DNA of 64,000 nucleotides from Microscillaceae bacterium (GCA_003483885.1 DMXI01000092.1:17906-81905), one strand, 5' to 3'; positions 26,032-35,523 are shown, numbered from the stretch's first letter. The notes: generated from the sequence alone by a model not told the origin. Numbers and translations: made by a program.

Positions 26032-26994
26032 ATGAAAATTTTTGATCAAAAGAATAATTCGCAAACTCAGGCGCTATCACAAAAATCAACTGTTCAGGCT
26101 AAACGAAATCCTAAGCCCAAATTGGCCGATAGGGCATCTGTGCAACAAAATCGACAAGTACCGTTTTACAATGAAGGTTGGGGAAATGAAGGCCAAAGAG
26201 CTTACAATCCGGAAGGAGAAGTGATACAGGCCAAAAAGGTTGACCCAAAAGGGTTAGAAAAAGAACCAACCTATTTGGAGATGTGGAAAAAAGTATCTGC
26301 CAACGAAACCTTTATGGAAGAGTTTGGTGATTTTTTGTCAGGAGGAAAATATGCCGACCATCCCATCAATCTTGAATTGGAAGCAATGGGAAAAGGAATG
26401 GGTGGATATACTACCCACAAGGCAAACCGAATGGGTGTTCCTATATTTGATAAAGATAATCCGGCAAGTATCAAGCTCAACAATGAGTTTGTACCAGCAG
26501 TAGGAGGAGATGCTGGTAAAATGTCTGATTTGAAACTGGCAGGTACTATGTTTCACGAATTTTGGCATTTGAAACTGAGCAAGTGGTCGCAAGAAAAAGG
26601 GAGGTCTTCTAGCAATCAGATGGACCACCGCTCTATGATCATGAGCTTGAAAGGTACTGGGAAAAATAAGACAGTGGATGAACTGACACCCGAGGAAAAA
26701 AAGGCTTACGAGGCAGGGGATAAGAGTGTGTTGAGGCGGAGTTTTCTAGAGGAACATGATATGGAGGGGGACTACGAAGGAGTGCTCCATTATGCAGAAG
26801 CCAAGCTAAAGTTTTTGGAACAGATGAAAGGGAGCAAACTCACGGAGCTGGAGACCATCTATCATACTTGGGCTGGGTTAACAAGTACACGCTTCTATCA
26901 TATTGCCAAGGAAAATATTCCTGATTTACACGCAAAGATGCTGGAGGCGCAGGAAAAAATTGATCATTATACTGGATTAGAGAAAAAAGACTAA
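26032..26994 (+). CDS. HExxH metalloprotease-like protein with cargo-like N-terminus
   Basis: The 320-aa protein begins with about 70 Gln/Lys-rich, disordered residues containing VQAK and IQAK words, as in Bacteroidota eCIS cargo proteins I recall. The folded part (about 75-315) has a zinc-binding motif, FHEFWHLKL, with His175, Glu176 and His179; the third ligand is not obvious, with candidates in EEHDMEGDYEG. There is no signal peptide, which fits a cytoplasmically loaded effector. I do not recognise a named peptidase family. It sits between the eCIS-domain gene and a secreted protein. An effector role is inference only. Confidence 0.55.
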   Translation: MKIFDQKNNSQTQALSQKSTVQAKRNPKPKLADRASVQQNRQVPFYNEGWGNEGQRAYNPEGEVIQAKKVDPKGLEKEPTYLEMWKKVSANETFMEEFGDFLSGGKYADHPINLELEAMGKGMGGYTTHKANRMGVPIFDKDNPASIKLNNEFVPAVGGDAGKMSDLKLAGTMFHEFWHLKLSKWSQEKGRSSSNQMDHRSMIMSLKGTGKNKTVDELTPEEKKAYEAGDKSVLRRSFLEEHDMEGDYEGVLHYAEAKLKFLEQMKGSKLTELETIYHTWAGLTSTRFYHIAKENIPDLHAKMLEAQEKIDHYTGLEKKD

Positions 26995-27004
26995 GTAGTT
27001 ATCT

Positions 27005-27757
27005 ATGAGAGGTATTGTTTTAAGTATGTTATTGTTTGTGTGTTGTTTGCCCAGGCTTTGGGGACAAACCTGGCAATATAAATTACATGAGCCTATCCCT
27101 CAGGATACTTTTTATTTGCCAAAAGATGATCAAATTTATCAAAGTGCTTTACAAGCGTTTTTACAGCAGTATAAACTTGATAAAAATGACTTGGTATTGC
27201 CTCTAACACTTGTTCCCCGGCAGGGAGGTTTTTTTGAAGTCACAGGAAACCCAGTGTTTAAGGATATTTTTGGAGGACAACTTATTCGGATCGATTCACA
27301 AGAGATACGCTATAAATTATCTGATACTGCTACCCAGTCTTATACCTTTATCAATGGGAAAAAAGCCCTAAAACAACGTATACAGGCAAAGGCAAAGTTG
27401 AAACGACTTCAAAAAATACCTAGAAAAAAACGGACAAAACAGCAACAAAAAGAACTCAATCAACTACTGATACAAGATTATGATTACTACGACTTGGCAA
27501 AAAATCATCGAAATCTACCTGCTGGTTATTATCACGATCGTGTACGCATAGTAGAGTTTGTGGGAAAGCAAAAGGTCAATTGGTGTGGGAAAAATAACGA
27601 GGTATATATTTTCTATTTACATAAGGATGCCCACTCGATGTTTATTTACTATTTAGGGTTTGTTCCTGGGAAAGGGCTTTTATGGATAGGAGCCTCAAGG
27701 GGCTATGGTACAGTAGCTTTTTTTGAACTAGCATGCCCAGAAGATCATAAAGAATAA
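27005..27757 (+). CDS. secreted protein of unknown function
   Basis: The 250-aa protein has a clear signal peptide (IVLSMLLFVCCLPRLWGQ) with a cut before TWQYK. The mature part contains a Lys-rich stretch (about 120-150) and a C-terminal domain of about 90 residues with two Cys (VNWCGKNNEVYIFYLHKD and ELACPEDHKE) and aromatic strands. It follows the metalloprotease-like gene after 10 bp and is probably co-transcribed. A periplasmic partner or immunity-type role is possible but unsupported. Confidence 0.65.
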   Translation: MRGIVLSMLLFVCCLPRLWGQTWQYKLHEPIPQDTFYLPKDDQIYQSALQAFLQQYKLDKNDLVLPLTLVPRQGGFFEVTGNPVFKDIFGGQLIRIDSQEIRYKLSDTATQSYTFINGKKALKQRIQAKAKLKRLQKIPRKKRTKQQQKELNQLLIQDYDYYDLAKNHRNLPAGYYHDRVRIVEFVGKQKVNWCGKNNEVYIFYLHKDAHSMFIYYLGFVPGKGLLWIGASRGYGTVAFFELACPEDHKE

Positions 27758-27821
27758 TTGCATTTGAAGCAGATGAAAACTAAGAGTTTTAACTAATCAC
27801 TATCATAAATTTAATTTTGCT

Positions 27822-27829
27822 AACATTTT
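27822..27829 (+). promoter_or_regulatory. -7 promoter element of the giant AAA gene
   Basis: TAATTTTG matches TAnnTTTG and ends 28 bp before the ATG at 27858. The -33 region is not convincing. Confidence 0.45.
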
Positions 27830-27857
27830 AGGTAGATTCTAAAAAATAAAAATAACT

Positions 27858-30800
27858 ATGGCAGACGTAGCAGAAAACCTAACAAACGAAAACCCGGAAG
27901 CTACTAATCAAGAAACCAAGCTAGAGGGAGGAGCTTATGAGATTATCCGGCAACGTCTCGATAACCAAGGGCGTGACCTACAAGAGCGCCTCAATAAACT
28001 AAACGATGCACGTAAAGAGGTATTTGGTACCATAGAACAAGACCTTATTGCTAATAACCGAATTACTACCGAAAATAACTGTATCCCTAGAGATGTGGTA
28101 CCCATTGGTACTCATTTTATATTTGGCTACAATGTAAACATTGGTATGAAGTCGCGTACCGAAATGAAGGATGTTTTTAGTATTTATCGTTATGATAACA
28201 AAACACATAATTTTCACGCGGAATCACTTAAGCTTATAGAGGATAAAACATTTCAGGAACGTTTTGCTGAAATGTATAAATATTATCGAGATACTATATT
28301 TATGCGCTTTTTGATTAAAAAAGGGCATTTATATATGGTCTTTCAAATCGGGAAGTCTAGCAAAGACATCAAAGTATTTAAGTGGGTAATCAACGATGAC
28401 TCGCTTAAGTTTGTAGATGATCGTAGCGCTCACGAATTTACCTACCCTCCTCAACAACAGTTTGAGTGGGAGCGTACAGGTTCAGAGTATCATCGAGAAG
28501 GTCAACACCCCCATATTTCTATCAAAGATCGGGTTTTTGTAGAAACGGTAGGCGGTGACTTGACTGTAAAAGTAGAAGATAATACTGAAACTGGCGAAGG
28601 TATTTATGCCGAAGAAGTAGAGCGTAAAGATCAAACATTGAATGATGCTGAGATTTTTTATGCTGAATTGGGTAACCTTATTCTGCTTAAAATTCGCCCT
28701 TACCTCGAGGAACAGTTTCGCTATTTGGTGTTTAACGAAAAGCTACACCAAGTAGTACGCATCGATAAAGTTGAAGAAGCTTGTGTTCTTTTGCCTGATA
28801 ACCAGGGACTTATATTTTCTAATGGTTATTACCTGCAGTCTGGTGAACTCAAGGTCTTTGAAAATGTATCGGAAAGTCTCAAGTTTGAAAAACAAATTCC
28901 CGCCCCCAATGGAGAAGATTTTCTATATGTTTTTCATAATGATGATGCTGGTTCTTATGTGTTGTTATCGTACAATATCATTGCCCAAAAAGTAGATAGT
29001 CCTATTATTTGCGATGGGTATTCTTTGTTTGAAGAAGGAGAGATGATCTACTTTAAATACGAGTCAGAACCTAGTAAAAGTCACGTAATTCAGGTTTGGC
29101 AGACTCCTTATGTTGGGCCAGACTACGTTCCTCCTGTTTCTGCTGATAATTTCTTGTTCAAAGTAGGGAACAAATCCATTGTACGGTCTATGGCCGAAAT
29201 GACTCAGGTACTGAATCTTATTCACAAAGAGGACATTTATACTACGCTTTATATGGAGTTGGTAAAGCGTACAACCGATATTGTAGATACCTACTATTGG
29301 TTGAGTAATGCTGAGGCGTTCAATATAGATAAACCGATCAAAGACGTTCGAGATACCGCTTCGGCAGCCATCGATGAGTTTGAAAAAGTACAAAGGGTAA
29401 AAAAGAACACCCAAGAGCAAATCAACCTGGTAGCGCAAAAAGTAGCAGAGATCAAAGACAAGGTCAAGCAATCCAGGTTTCGCGACATTGACGAATTTGT
29501 AAAATTGCTGGCCGAGCTACGAGGGTTGAGAGGAGAAGCCATTTCGTTGAAAGATTTACGCTACACCAATGTAGCATTGGTAGAAGAGTTTGAGCAAATT
29601 TTAGAGGAACGCACTCAACATGTTTCTGAGAAAACAGTCAAACATCTACTCAAAGAAACTGCGCTTGATTTTTACAAAAACAAGGTGGAGGAGCAAAGCC
29701 AAGCCATTGAAGCGGTGACTAAAGTAATGGAGGTGGCCGAAATAGAGAAAAACATTGATGAGGCTGGTAAGGAGTTAGAAATGTTGATTGATATTGTGAG
29801 CAATCTTAAGATTGAGGACTCTACCCAAACTACCAAAATCATTGACAATATCTCGACCATTTATGCTCGCCTAAACCAGGTAAAATCAGCTGCCAAAACC
29901 AAGCGCAAAGATTTAATGAGCGTAGAGGCAGTAGCGGAATTCAATGCACAAATCAAGCTGATTAATCAAGGAGTAATTAACTATCTCGATATTTCTGACA
30001 CCCCTGAAAAAGCCGAAGAATACCTTACCAAGTTGATGGTGCAGTTGGAAGAGTTAGAAGGGAAGTTTTCGGACTTTGATGAATTCATTAATCAGTTGAC
30101 CGAAAAGCGGGAAGAGGTATACAATGCCTTTGAAGCCAAGAAATTGGCGTTGGTAGAAGCACGCAACAAACGAGCAACCGCCTTGATGAATTCGGCTGAT
30201 CGTATTTTGAAGGGTATCCAAAACCGAATCAAAGGTTTCGAAACGGTCAATGAAATTAACGGCTACTTTGCGGCTGATCTGATGATTGACAAGACCCGAG
30301 ACATTGTCAAAAAGCTGGTAGCGCTGGAAGATACGGTAAAAGCAGATGAAATTCAAAGCCGCTTAAAAACCATCAAAGAGGATGCAGTACGCCAACTCAA
30401 AGATCGTCAGGAAATGTTTGTGGCGGGCGAAAACGTAATCAAGTTTGGCCAGCATCACTTCTCGGTCAATGTACAAAACCTGGATTTGACCATTATTCAG
30501 AAAACCGATGGTATGTACTATCATCTAACGGGGACCAATTTCTTTGAAAAAATTGAGAATGAGGCATTTTTGGCTACTGAAGAAGCCTGGAGTCAAGAAA
30601 TGGTTTCAGAAAACGATAAAGTATATCGAGCGGAGTATTTAGCCTATAAAATTTATCAGGAAGCCACCCAAACCTCTACGTCCAATGAGGTGATGAGTGC
30701 TGAAACAGAAGGGGAAAGATTGGTAGTTCCTGCCATTGCTGATTTACATAAATTAGAAGAGCCCGAATTACTCGAGTTAGTGCAGAAGTTTATGGCTCCT

Positions 30801-32951
30801 CGTTATAGCGAAGGATATGTCAAGGGATTGCACGACCAGGATGCCACCAAAGTTTTGCAAGCTTTGGTGATGCTCAACCAAAATATTCAATTGCTACGTT
30901 ATCCTACCACGGCTCGAGCTTGTGCCGCCTATTATTGGAAACAATACCTGAGTAAAGAGCAAAAACAATTGCTGAACCATCGTCTCAAAGGTATTGGCGT
31001 CATACTGCAGGTTTTCCCAGACACTAAAGAGTTTGGTGACCTTATTCATGACCTGCAAACGGGTATCAAAGAATTCTTAGACGAAACTCATTTGTTTGAT
31101 GCCGAAATTGCGGATTTGGCAGGGGCTTATTTATTCTATGAACTGACTGCTTCTGATGAATTCATCATTAGTAAAGAAGCAGCCCAAATACATGATGGTT
31201 TTTTAACCCATTTAAAAGAAGCCAAAAGCCTCAATGTATACAAAGATTCATTGCGGCAATTATCTAAGGTACCTTTAGAGCAATTTGAATTGATTCGTAC
31301 CTGGGTCAATGCCTTTGTGCATCAATCGAAGCTGCAAAAAGATGTAGAGTTTGCCGACGAGTACATTGATGAAACTACTTCTTTGTTGTTTCATGAATCC
31401 TACAATGAAGCCTTGATAGTAACCACTTCGGTAACAATTGATATTGAAGGTATGAACGGAAATCATAGTATGATTACTGATAAGACCTATCATTTGAATT
31501 ACAACGATTTTATGCTCAAGCTCACTCATTTTGAGCAACACAATGTGCCATTTTATTTGGAGTATATTCAACTGAAAAAAGACTTGACCGAAAGCTTTCG
31601 TGAGGCATTGCGATTGAGCGAGTTTAAACCTAGAGTACTTTCTTCGTTTGTGCGAAATCGCTTAATTGACGAGGTATATTTGCCTTTGATTGGGGACAAC
31701 CTGGCCAAACAAATTGGCGTGGTAGGTGAGAATAAACGCACCGACTTAATGGGAATGCTATTGTTGATTTCTCCGCCAGGGTATGGTAAAACTACTTTAA
31801 TGGAATATATCGCCAATCGTTTGGGAGTTATTTTTATGAAAATCAATGGCCCAGCCATTGGGCATCAGGTTACCTCATTAGACCCTGCCGAAGCCAACAA
31901 CGCCAGTGCCCGCGAAGAAGTCAATAAATTGAACCTGGCTTTTGAGATGGGTGACAATGTCATGATCTACTTAGATGATATTCAACATTGTAATCCTGAG
32001 TTTTTGCAAAAATTTATCTCATTGTGTGATGGGCAGCGTAAAATTGAAGGAGTGTACAAAGGCAAGACCAAGACCTATGATATGCGCGGACGTAAAGTAT
32101 GCGTAGTAATGGCGGGGAACCCCTATACTGAATCAGGCGAGAAGTTTCAAATCCCGGATATGTTGGCCAACCGTGCTGATACCTACAACCTGGGAGACAT
32201 CATTGGAGGTACCGCCACTGCTTTTGAGATGAGTTATATTGAAAACTCGCTCACCTCTAATCCAGTGATGAATAAGTTGGCTACTCGAAGCCAAAAAGAT
32301 ATTTACGCCTTGATGCGGGTGGCCGAAACTGGCAACCAGGAAGGAATGGATCTGGAAGGCAATTATTCTTCTGACGAAATCAGTGAGTATATCAATGTAC
32401 TGAAGAAACTCTACATCGTACGGGATTATGTCCTTAAAAATAACCTGGAGTACATTCGCTCAGCAGCCCAAGCCGATGAGTTTCGTACCGAACCTCCATT
32501 CAAATTGCAGGGATCGTATCGTAATATGAACAAAATTGCAGAGAAGATTCAACCAATTATGACAGATGAAGAGCTGCAAATCTTGATTATGTCGCATTAC
32601 GAAAACGAAGCCCAAACCTTGACTACTGGAGCAGAGTCTAACTTGTTGAAGTTTAAAGAGTTGAATGAGCTATTGACCGAGGACGAAGCGAAGCGTTGGG
32701 ATGATATTAGGGATACCTTCCGCAAAAACCTGAGAATGAAAGGCTTAGGAGGAGGCAGCCAGATGGGGCAAGTACTAGTGCAAATGACCGAGTTTAACGA
32801 AAGTTTGATGGGCATTCGTAAAGTAATGGAAAAAGGAATGAAACTGGATTCGTTACAAATCAACCGTAAACTTGCCGAGGAGCGAGCTAAAGAGAAAAAA
32901 ACGACGCCTAAAAAGAAAGATTCTCCAAAAGACAGCAAAAAAGGGGAATAA
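27858..32951 (+). CDS. giant AAA+ ATPase of the 'DNA repair ATPase' type
   Basis: The 1697-aa protein starts with a beta-rich region (about 35-410; EVFGTIEQDLIANNRITTEN, HPHISIKDRVFVETVGGDLT) that I recognise from proteins annotated as 'DNA repair ATPase', followed by long coiled coils (about 480-880), a helical region (about 900-1280) and an AAA+ domain. Walker A is SPPGYGKTTL near residue 1304, Walker B IYLDDIQH near 1371, sensor 1 MAGNPY near 1418, and a candidate arginine finger ANRAD follows. The Lys-rich tail (about 1675-1697) could bind nucleic acid. DNA repair itself is not supported by the sequence; the clustering with flotillins suggests membrane-linked remodelling. Length matches the family. 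Confidence 0.85.
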   Translation: MADVAENLTNENPEATNQETKLEGGAYEIIRQRLDNQGRDLQERLNKLNDARKEVFGTIEQDLIANNRITTENNCIPRDVVPIGTHFIFGYNVNIGMKSRTEMKDVFSIYRYDNKTHNFHAESLKLIEDKTFQERFAEMYKYYRDTIFMRFLIKKGHLYMVFQIGKSSKDIKVFKWVINDDSLKFVDDRSAHEFTYPPQQQFEWERTGSEYHREGQHPHISIKDRVFVETVGGDLTVKVEDNTETGEGIYAEEVERKDQTLNDAEIFYAELGNLILLKIRPYLEEQFRYLVFNEKLHQVVRIDKVEEACVLLPDNQGLIFSNGYYLQSGELKVFENVSESLKFEKQIPAPNGEDFLYVFHNDDAGSYVLLSYNIIAQKVDSPIICDGYSLFEEGEMIYFKYESEPSKSHVIQVWQTPYVGPDYVPPVSADNFLFKVGNKSIVRSMAEMTQVLNLIHKEDIYTTLYMELVKRTTDIVDTYYWLSNAEAFNIDKPIKDVRDTASAAIDEFEKVQRVKKNTQEQINLVAQKVAEIKDKVKQSRFRDIDEFVKLLAELRGLRGEAISLKDLRYTNVALVEEFEQILEERTQHVSEKTVKHLLKETALDFYKNKVEEQSQAIEAVTKVMEVAEIEKNIDEAGKELEMLIDIVSNLKIEDSTQTTKIIDNISTIYARLNQVKSAAKTKRKDLMSVEAVAEFNAQIKLINQGVINYLDISDTPEKAEEYLTKLMVQLEELEGKFSDFDEFINQLTEKREEVYNAFEAKKLALVEARNKRATALMNSADRILKGIQNRIKGFETVNEINGYFAADLMIDKTRDIVKKLVALEDTVKADEIQSRLKTIKEDAVRQLKDRQEMFVAGENVIKFGQHHFSVNVQNLDLTIIQKTDGMYYHLTGTNFFEKIENEAFLATEEAWSQEMVSENDKVYRAEYLAYKIYQEATQTSTSNEVMSAETEGERLVVPAIADLHKLEEPELLELVQKFMAPRYSEGYVKGLHDQDATKVLQALVMLNQNIQLLRYPTTARACAAYYWKQYLSKEQKQLLNHRLKGIGVILQVFPDTKEFGDLIHDLQTGIKEFLDETHLFDAEIADLAGAYLFYELTASDEFIISKEAAQIHDGFLTHLKEAKSLNVYKDSLRQLSKVPLEQFELIRTWVNAFVHQSKLQKDVEFADEYIDETTSLLFHESYNEALIVTTSVTIDIEGMNGNHSMITDKTYHLNYNDFMLKLTHFEQHNVPFYLEYIQLKKDLTESFREALRLSEFKPRVLSSFVRNRLIDEVYLPLIGDNLAKQIGVVGENKRTDLMGMLLLISPPGYGKTTLMEYIANRLGVIFMKINGPAIGHQVTSLDPAEANNASAREEVNKLNLAFEMGDNVMIYLDDIQHCNPEFLQKFISLCDGQRKIEGVYKGKTKTYDMRGRKVCVVMAGNPYTESGEKFQIPDMLANRADTYNLGDIIGGTATAFEMSYIENSLTSNPVMNKLATRSQKDIYALMRVAETGNQEGMDLEGNYSSDEISEYINVLKKLYIVRDYVLKNNLEYIRSAAQADEFRTEPPFKLQGSYRNMNKIAEKIQPIMTDEELQILIMSHYENEAQTLTTGAESNLLKFKELNELLTEDEAKRWDDIRDTFRKNLRMKGLGGGSQMGQVLVQMTEFNESLMGIRKVMEKGMKLDSLQINRKLAEERAKEKKTTPKKKDSPKDSKKGE

Positions 32952-32978
32952 GCTTTTCTCAAAAACATAAAAACAATG

Positions 32979-33007
32979 GCTGGTGCTATCAAGTACCAGC
33001 TTTTTTT
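32979..33007 (+). terminator. terminator after the giant AAA gene
   Basis: GCTGGT / ACCAGC arms (6 bp) with a 10-base loop and T7, 28 bp past the stop. Confidence 0.8.
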
Positions 33008-33193
33008 GTAAAAGTACATGTCAACAAATGACTTGGTCGTTGCCTCAGGGTGTGTCTTCACAACCCGACTAGAACTTGAAGTAAAAACTTATGTTCCACA
33101 GTATTTAGTCTTAACCACTAAAAATTGATTATTACAATATAGTAAAGGAACCTCCCTAACCTCCATGGCTCCCAATACTATTCAACTAATACC

Positions 33194-33598
33194 TTAGCTT
33201 GGTACTACTTCATTTACTAAAGCGTGCAAAGTAGCCAAAGCAGGTTTTGGAAAGTCACCAAAAAAAGCCACTGTAATGTGAGTACGACCATAATCGGCCA
33301 CTTCAGGCGTCCATAGCACAAAAGCACGACCTAAATACCCCCAATTATCAAGGTTACTCAAGTCGACAGTTTGTAAATGAATACTTTCAGCTTTGGCCCG
33401 AAATTGAGGATCACGGCGATCTTTAGTGATCTCCATATGTAAATCCATCCTATCAGGTTTTACTTGGTATTGACTTTTAATGGCTTCCTTCAAACGATTA
33501 ATCGCTTGATACAAAGCACTTTGCTTTGCTAATAATTTACTACGACCTTCCTGACCGTCGATCCGGTCTAAAGAAGCTAACTCAATAGATAATGTCAT
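33194..33598 (-). CDS. small hypothetical protein with LigT-like HxT motif
   Basis: The Met at 33598 gives 134 aa and a regular start (MTLSIELASLDR); the frame extends upstream to 33658 but that part is hydrophobic and unlikely. The C-terminus has HITVAFFG, which resembles the first HxT motif of 2H phosphoesterases (LigT/2',5'-RNA ligase), preceded by ESIHLQTVDL, another H-x-x-T. A complete 2H domain is usually about 180 aa with two HxT motifs, so this may be a reduced or unrelated protein. It lies between the AAA and lipoprotein genes, and no operon partner is evident. Confidence 0.5.
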   Translation of the reverse strand: MTLSIELASLDRIDGQEGRSKLLAKQSALYQAINRLKEAIKSQYQVKPDRMDLHMEITKDRRDPQFRAKAESIHLQTVDLSNLDNWGYLGRAFVLWTPEVADYGRTHITVAFFGDFPKPALATLHALVNEVVPS

Positions 33599-33728
33599 GT
33601 TTATTAAAAAATTAAATGAGAAAAGCACTCCGCTGGGGAGTACGGTTTTATAAACCATGACAAAACGGGAAGAGGTTAAGTGTTATTGTATACCTGTCAA
33701 TATTTTATTTAAAAAAAAACGATTGTGA

Positions 33729-34163
33729 TTACTCAATGGCCTTCAACTCTAAAGGAAATTGCATAGGAGGGCTCGTAAGTTTTAAGATCAAACTTGTACT
33801 TGATATTTTCTTTACTTCATATACTTTGTCAAACGTTTTATAACGCGCTTTTTCTTTGATTTTCAGGGTTTTATAATCATCGCTCAATTGCCAACTACCA
33901 ATATGCTTTTTCCCAGATCGAAACCACTCATATACCCCATTAGGTTTAAACTGCCACGAAATACTCTTCGCTTCTTTTACTAGTTTTGTGCGGTCTCGCG
34001 AAGTCATTTGGCTACGAAAACGAGCAGGAACAAAGGCTAAATGACTTGCAATGGTAGGTCGCCATTTAGTAGAAGTAAGTAGCTCTCTTGGGTTTGTTTT
34101 TTGGCAGGCATTCAAAGTAAAAATGATGAGCAGTGTAATTAAACTATGGAGATATCTTATCAT
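33729..34163 (-). CDS. lipocalin-like lipoprotein, third paralogue
   Basis: The 144-aa protein has a lipoprotein signal (LITLLIIFTLNACQK) and a folded part with SWQFKPNGVYEW and GSWQLSDDYKTLKIKEK, the same GSWxLSxDxKTxxI pattern as the proteins at 14233 and 15062. It lacks their low-complexity linker and tail. This gene is about 18 kb from the others, so the family has spread beyond a tandem pair. The function is unknown. Confidence 0.75.
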   Translation of the reverse strand: MIRYLHSLITLLIIFTLNACQKTNPRELLTSTKWRPTIASHLAFVPARFRSQMTSRDRTKLVKEAKSISWQFKPNGVYEWFRSGKKHIGSWQLSDDYKTLKIKEKARYKTFDKVYEVKKISSTSLILKLTSPPMQFPLELKAIE

Positions 34164-34577
34164 AAGGTAGATTAGTTTGGTGAAATCTACCTGAATTTAA
34201 TCAATTTTTGAGATCAATTAATAATCTAATGCCAACTTCTGGACAAAATACTTGAGAGCCAATTTTTAGAGGGAAAATAGAAAAATGCTGAAAATCAGTA
34301 AAATATATTTTGGTTTTTAAAAACTAATCAATTATGTTTAAAACTTGTGGACATTTTGACCTTTCAAAAAAAGCAAATGTCCATAAGTTCACTTCTTTAC
34401 TCTTATCTTCACAAACTTGTTTTCTTTCCTACATTTTATTTAGGCAACATCCTAAAAATCTAGATGGTTTATAACAAAAAAATCTCTTGCAGTCATAAAC
34501 CACAAGAGATCTGTCAATTAGGGTATTAATTTACATAAACCAGTATAGGGACAACAAAAACTCAACTATTATTCATT
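34164..34577. other. 414-bp gap, AT-rich, with one terminator
   Basis: Apart from the terminator at 34475-34510 I see no ORF or motif. The stretch 34200-34440 is AT-rich with A/T homopolymers. Confidence 0.5.
34475..34510 (-). terminator. terminator after small TPR gene
   Basis: On the minus strand ATCTCTTG / CAAGAGAT (8 bp, 13-base loop) is followed by T7, about 70 bp past the stop of the 34578 gene. Confidence 0.8.
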
Positions 34578-34877
34578 TTAAACTTGTGCTAGAGCCATCT
34601 CCACGAGATCTACTCCAGTTGGATGCTTCAAATTAAGGCTTTGAGCCTGGTGCCAATCTTCTTTGGCTTTTCCTACTTGACCAAGGGCTTTGTAGGCACA
34701 ACCCCTCATATACAAAATGTATACAGTATCTACCGTAGAGGTTAGTTGTTGAAGAGCAAGTGTATAGTACTGAACCGATAATTCATACTGTGCTTCTCCA
34801 AATACTTTTTCTGCTTTGTTTATCAAATAATGAGAATTTGATGAAGCAATAAATTGACTGTTAGCAGGATTATTCAT
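34578..34877 (-). CDS. small TPR protein, copy 1
   Basis: The 99-aa product consists of two TPR-like helix pairs: AEKVFGEAQYELSVQYYTLA and LYMRGCAYKALGQVGKAKED. It is about half identical to the product at 35101, with the LYMRGCAYK core fully conserved, so the two arose by duplication. No signal peptide or other domain is visible; it may be a small adaptor. It has its own promoter of an unusual type shared with two neighbours. Confidence 0.8.
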   Translation of the reverse strand: MNNPANSQFIASSNSHYLINKAEKVFGEAQYELSVQYYTLALQQLTSTVDTVYILYMRGCAYKALGQVGKAKEDWHQAQSLNLKHPTGVDLVEMALAQV

Positions 34878-34912
34878 TTTTCTTTATTTGTAATGCCTTA
34901 TTGTTTTCATTA

Positions 34913-34948
34913 CAAAAGTACTTGTTGCCTTCTAATAAAAATATTTCA
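34913..34948 (-). promoter_or_regulatory. shared-type promoter of TPR gene copy 1
   Basis: On the minus strand: TGAAATATTT (34948-34939), 18 bp, TACTTTTG (34920-34913). The same arrangement occurs before 35397 and before the histidine kinase gene. Confidence 0.6.
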
Positions 34949-35100
34949 CAGTATTACAACCGGGTACTCTTGGGGTATTTATTATTTAAAATTAAGATGG
35001 CCTCTATTCAAAGCGTAAAATATATGCAGCAGAGAAGTATGAAGGAAGACAAAAGCCAGTAAAAGGATGGCAAAAGTCAGCTAATTGGCCAAGAATATTT

Positions 35101-35397
35101 TTAAAGTTTTTTCAGAGCATCCGAGATCAAATCAATACTCCAGGGATGCTCAAAACCCAACCCTTTGGCTTGTAACCAGTCCTTACGAGCGTTTGACTGC
35201 TTGCCTAACTCCTTGTAAGCACAGCCTCTCATATACAGCGCGTAAGCCATATTCATAGGTGATTTGATTTGCTTGATAGCGTGCGTGAAGTATTGGATGG
35301 ATAATGCAAAATTAGATTCGTCAAAAACCTTTTCTGCCATATTCATTAAATCCATTGCGTCTTTTGGGGTATTGTATTTATTATGTGAGAAGCTCAT
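35101..35397 (-). CDS. small TPR protein, copy 2
   Basis: The 98-aa product is the paralogue of the gene at 34578 and has the same two TPR helix pairs (AEKVFDESNFALSIQYFTHA, LYMRGCAYKELGKQSNARKD). The two genes are separated by 223 bp and each has a separate promoter with identical spacing. No function is known. The pair could be an adaptor for the histidine kinase, since the kinase gene carries the same promoter type, but this is inference. Confidence 0.8.
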   Translation of the reverse strand: MSFSHNKYNTPKDAMDLMNMAEKVFDESNFALSIQYFTHAIKQIKSPMNMAYALYMRGCAYKELGKQSNARKDWLQAKGLGFEHPWSIDLISDALKKL

Positions 35398-35443
35398 CGT
35401 GTTGTATATTTTTTATTACTATTCCTTACTAATTTTTACATTA

Positions 35444-35479
35444 CAAATGTAATATTTACCAAGCAATAGAAATATTTCA
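35444..35479 (-). promoter_or_regulatory. shared-type promoter of TPR gene copy 2
   Basis: On the minus strand: TGAAATATTT (35479-35470), 18 bp, TACATTTG (35451-35444). A second TGAAATAT lies just upstream as a direct repeat. Confidence 0.6.
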
Positions 35480-35523
35480 AGATATTTCAGAACGCAATGC
35501 TTTTATGCAACAGGCCGGAAAGG

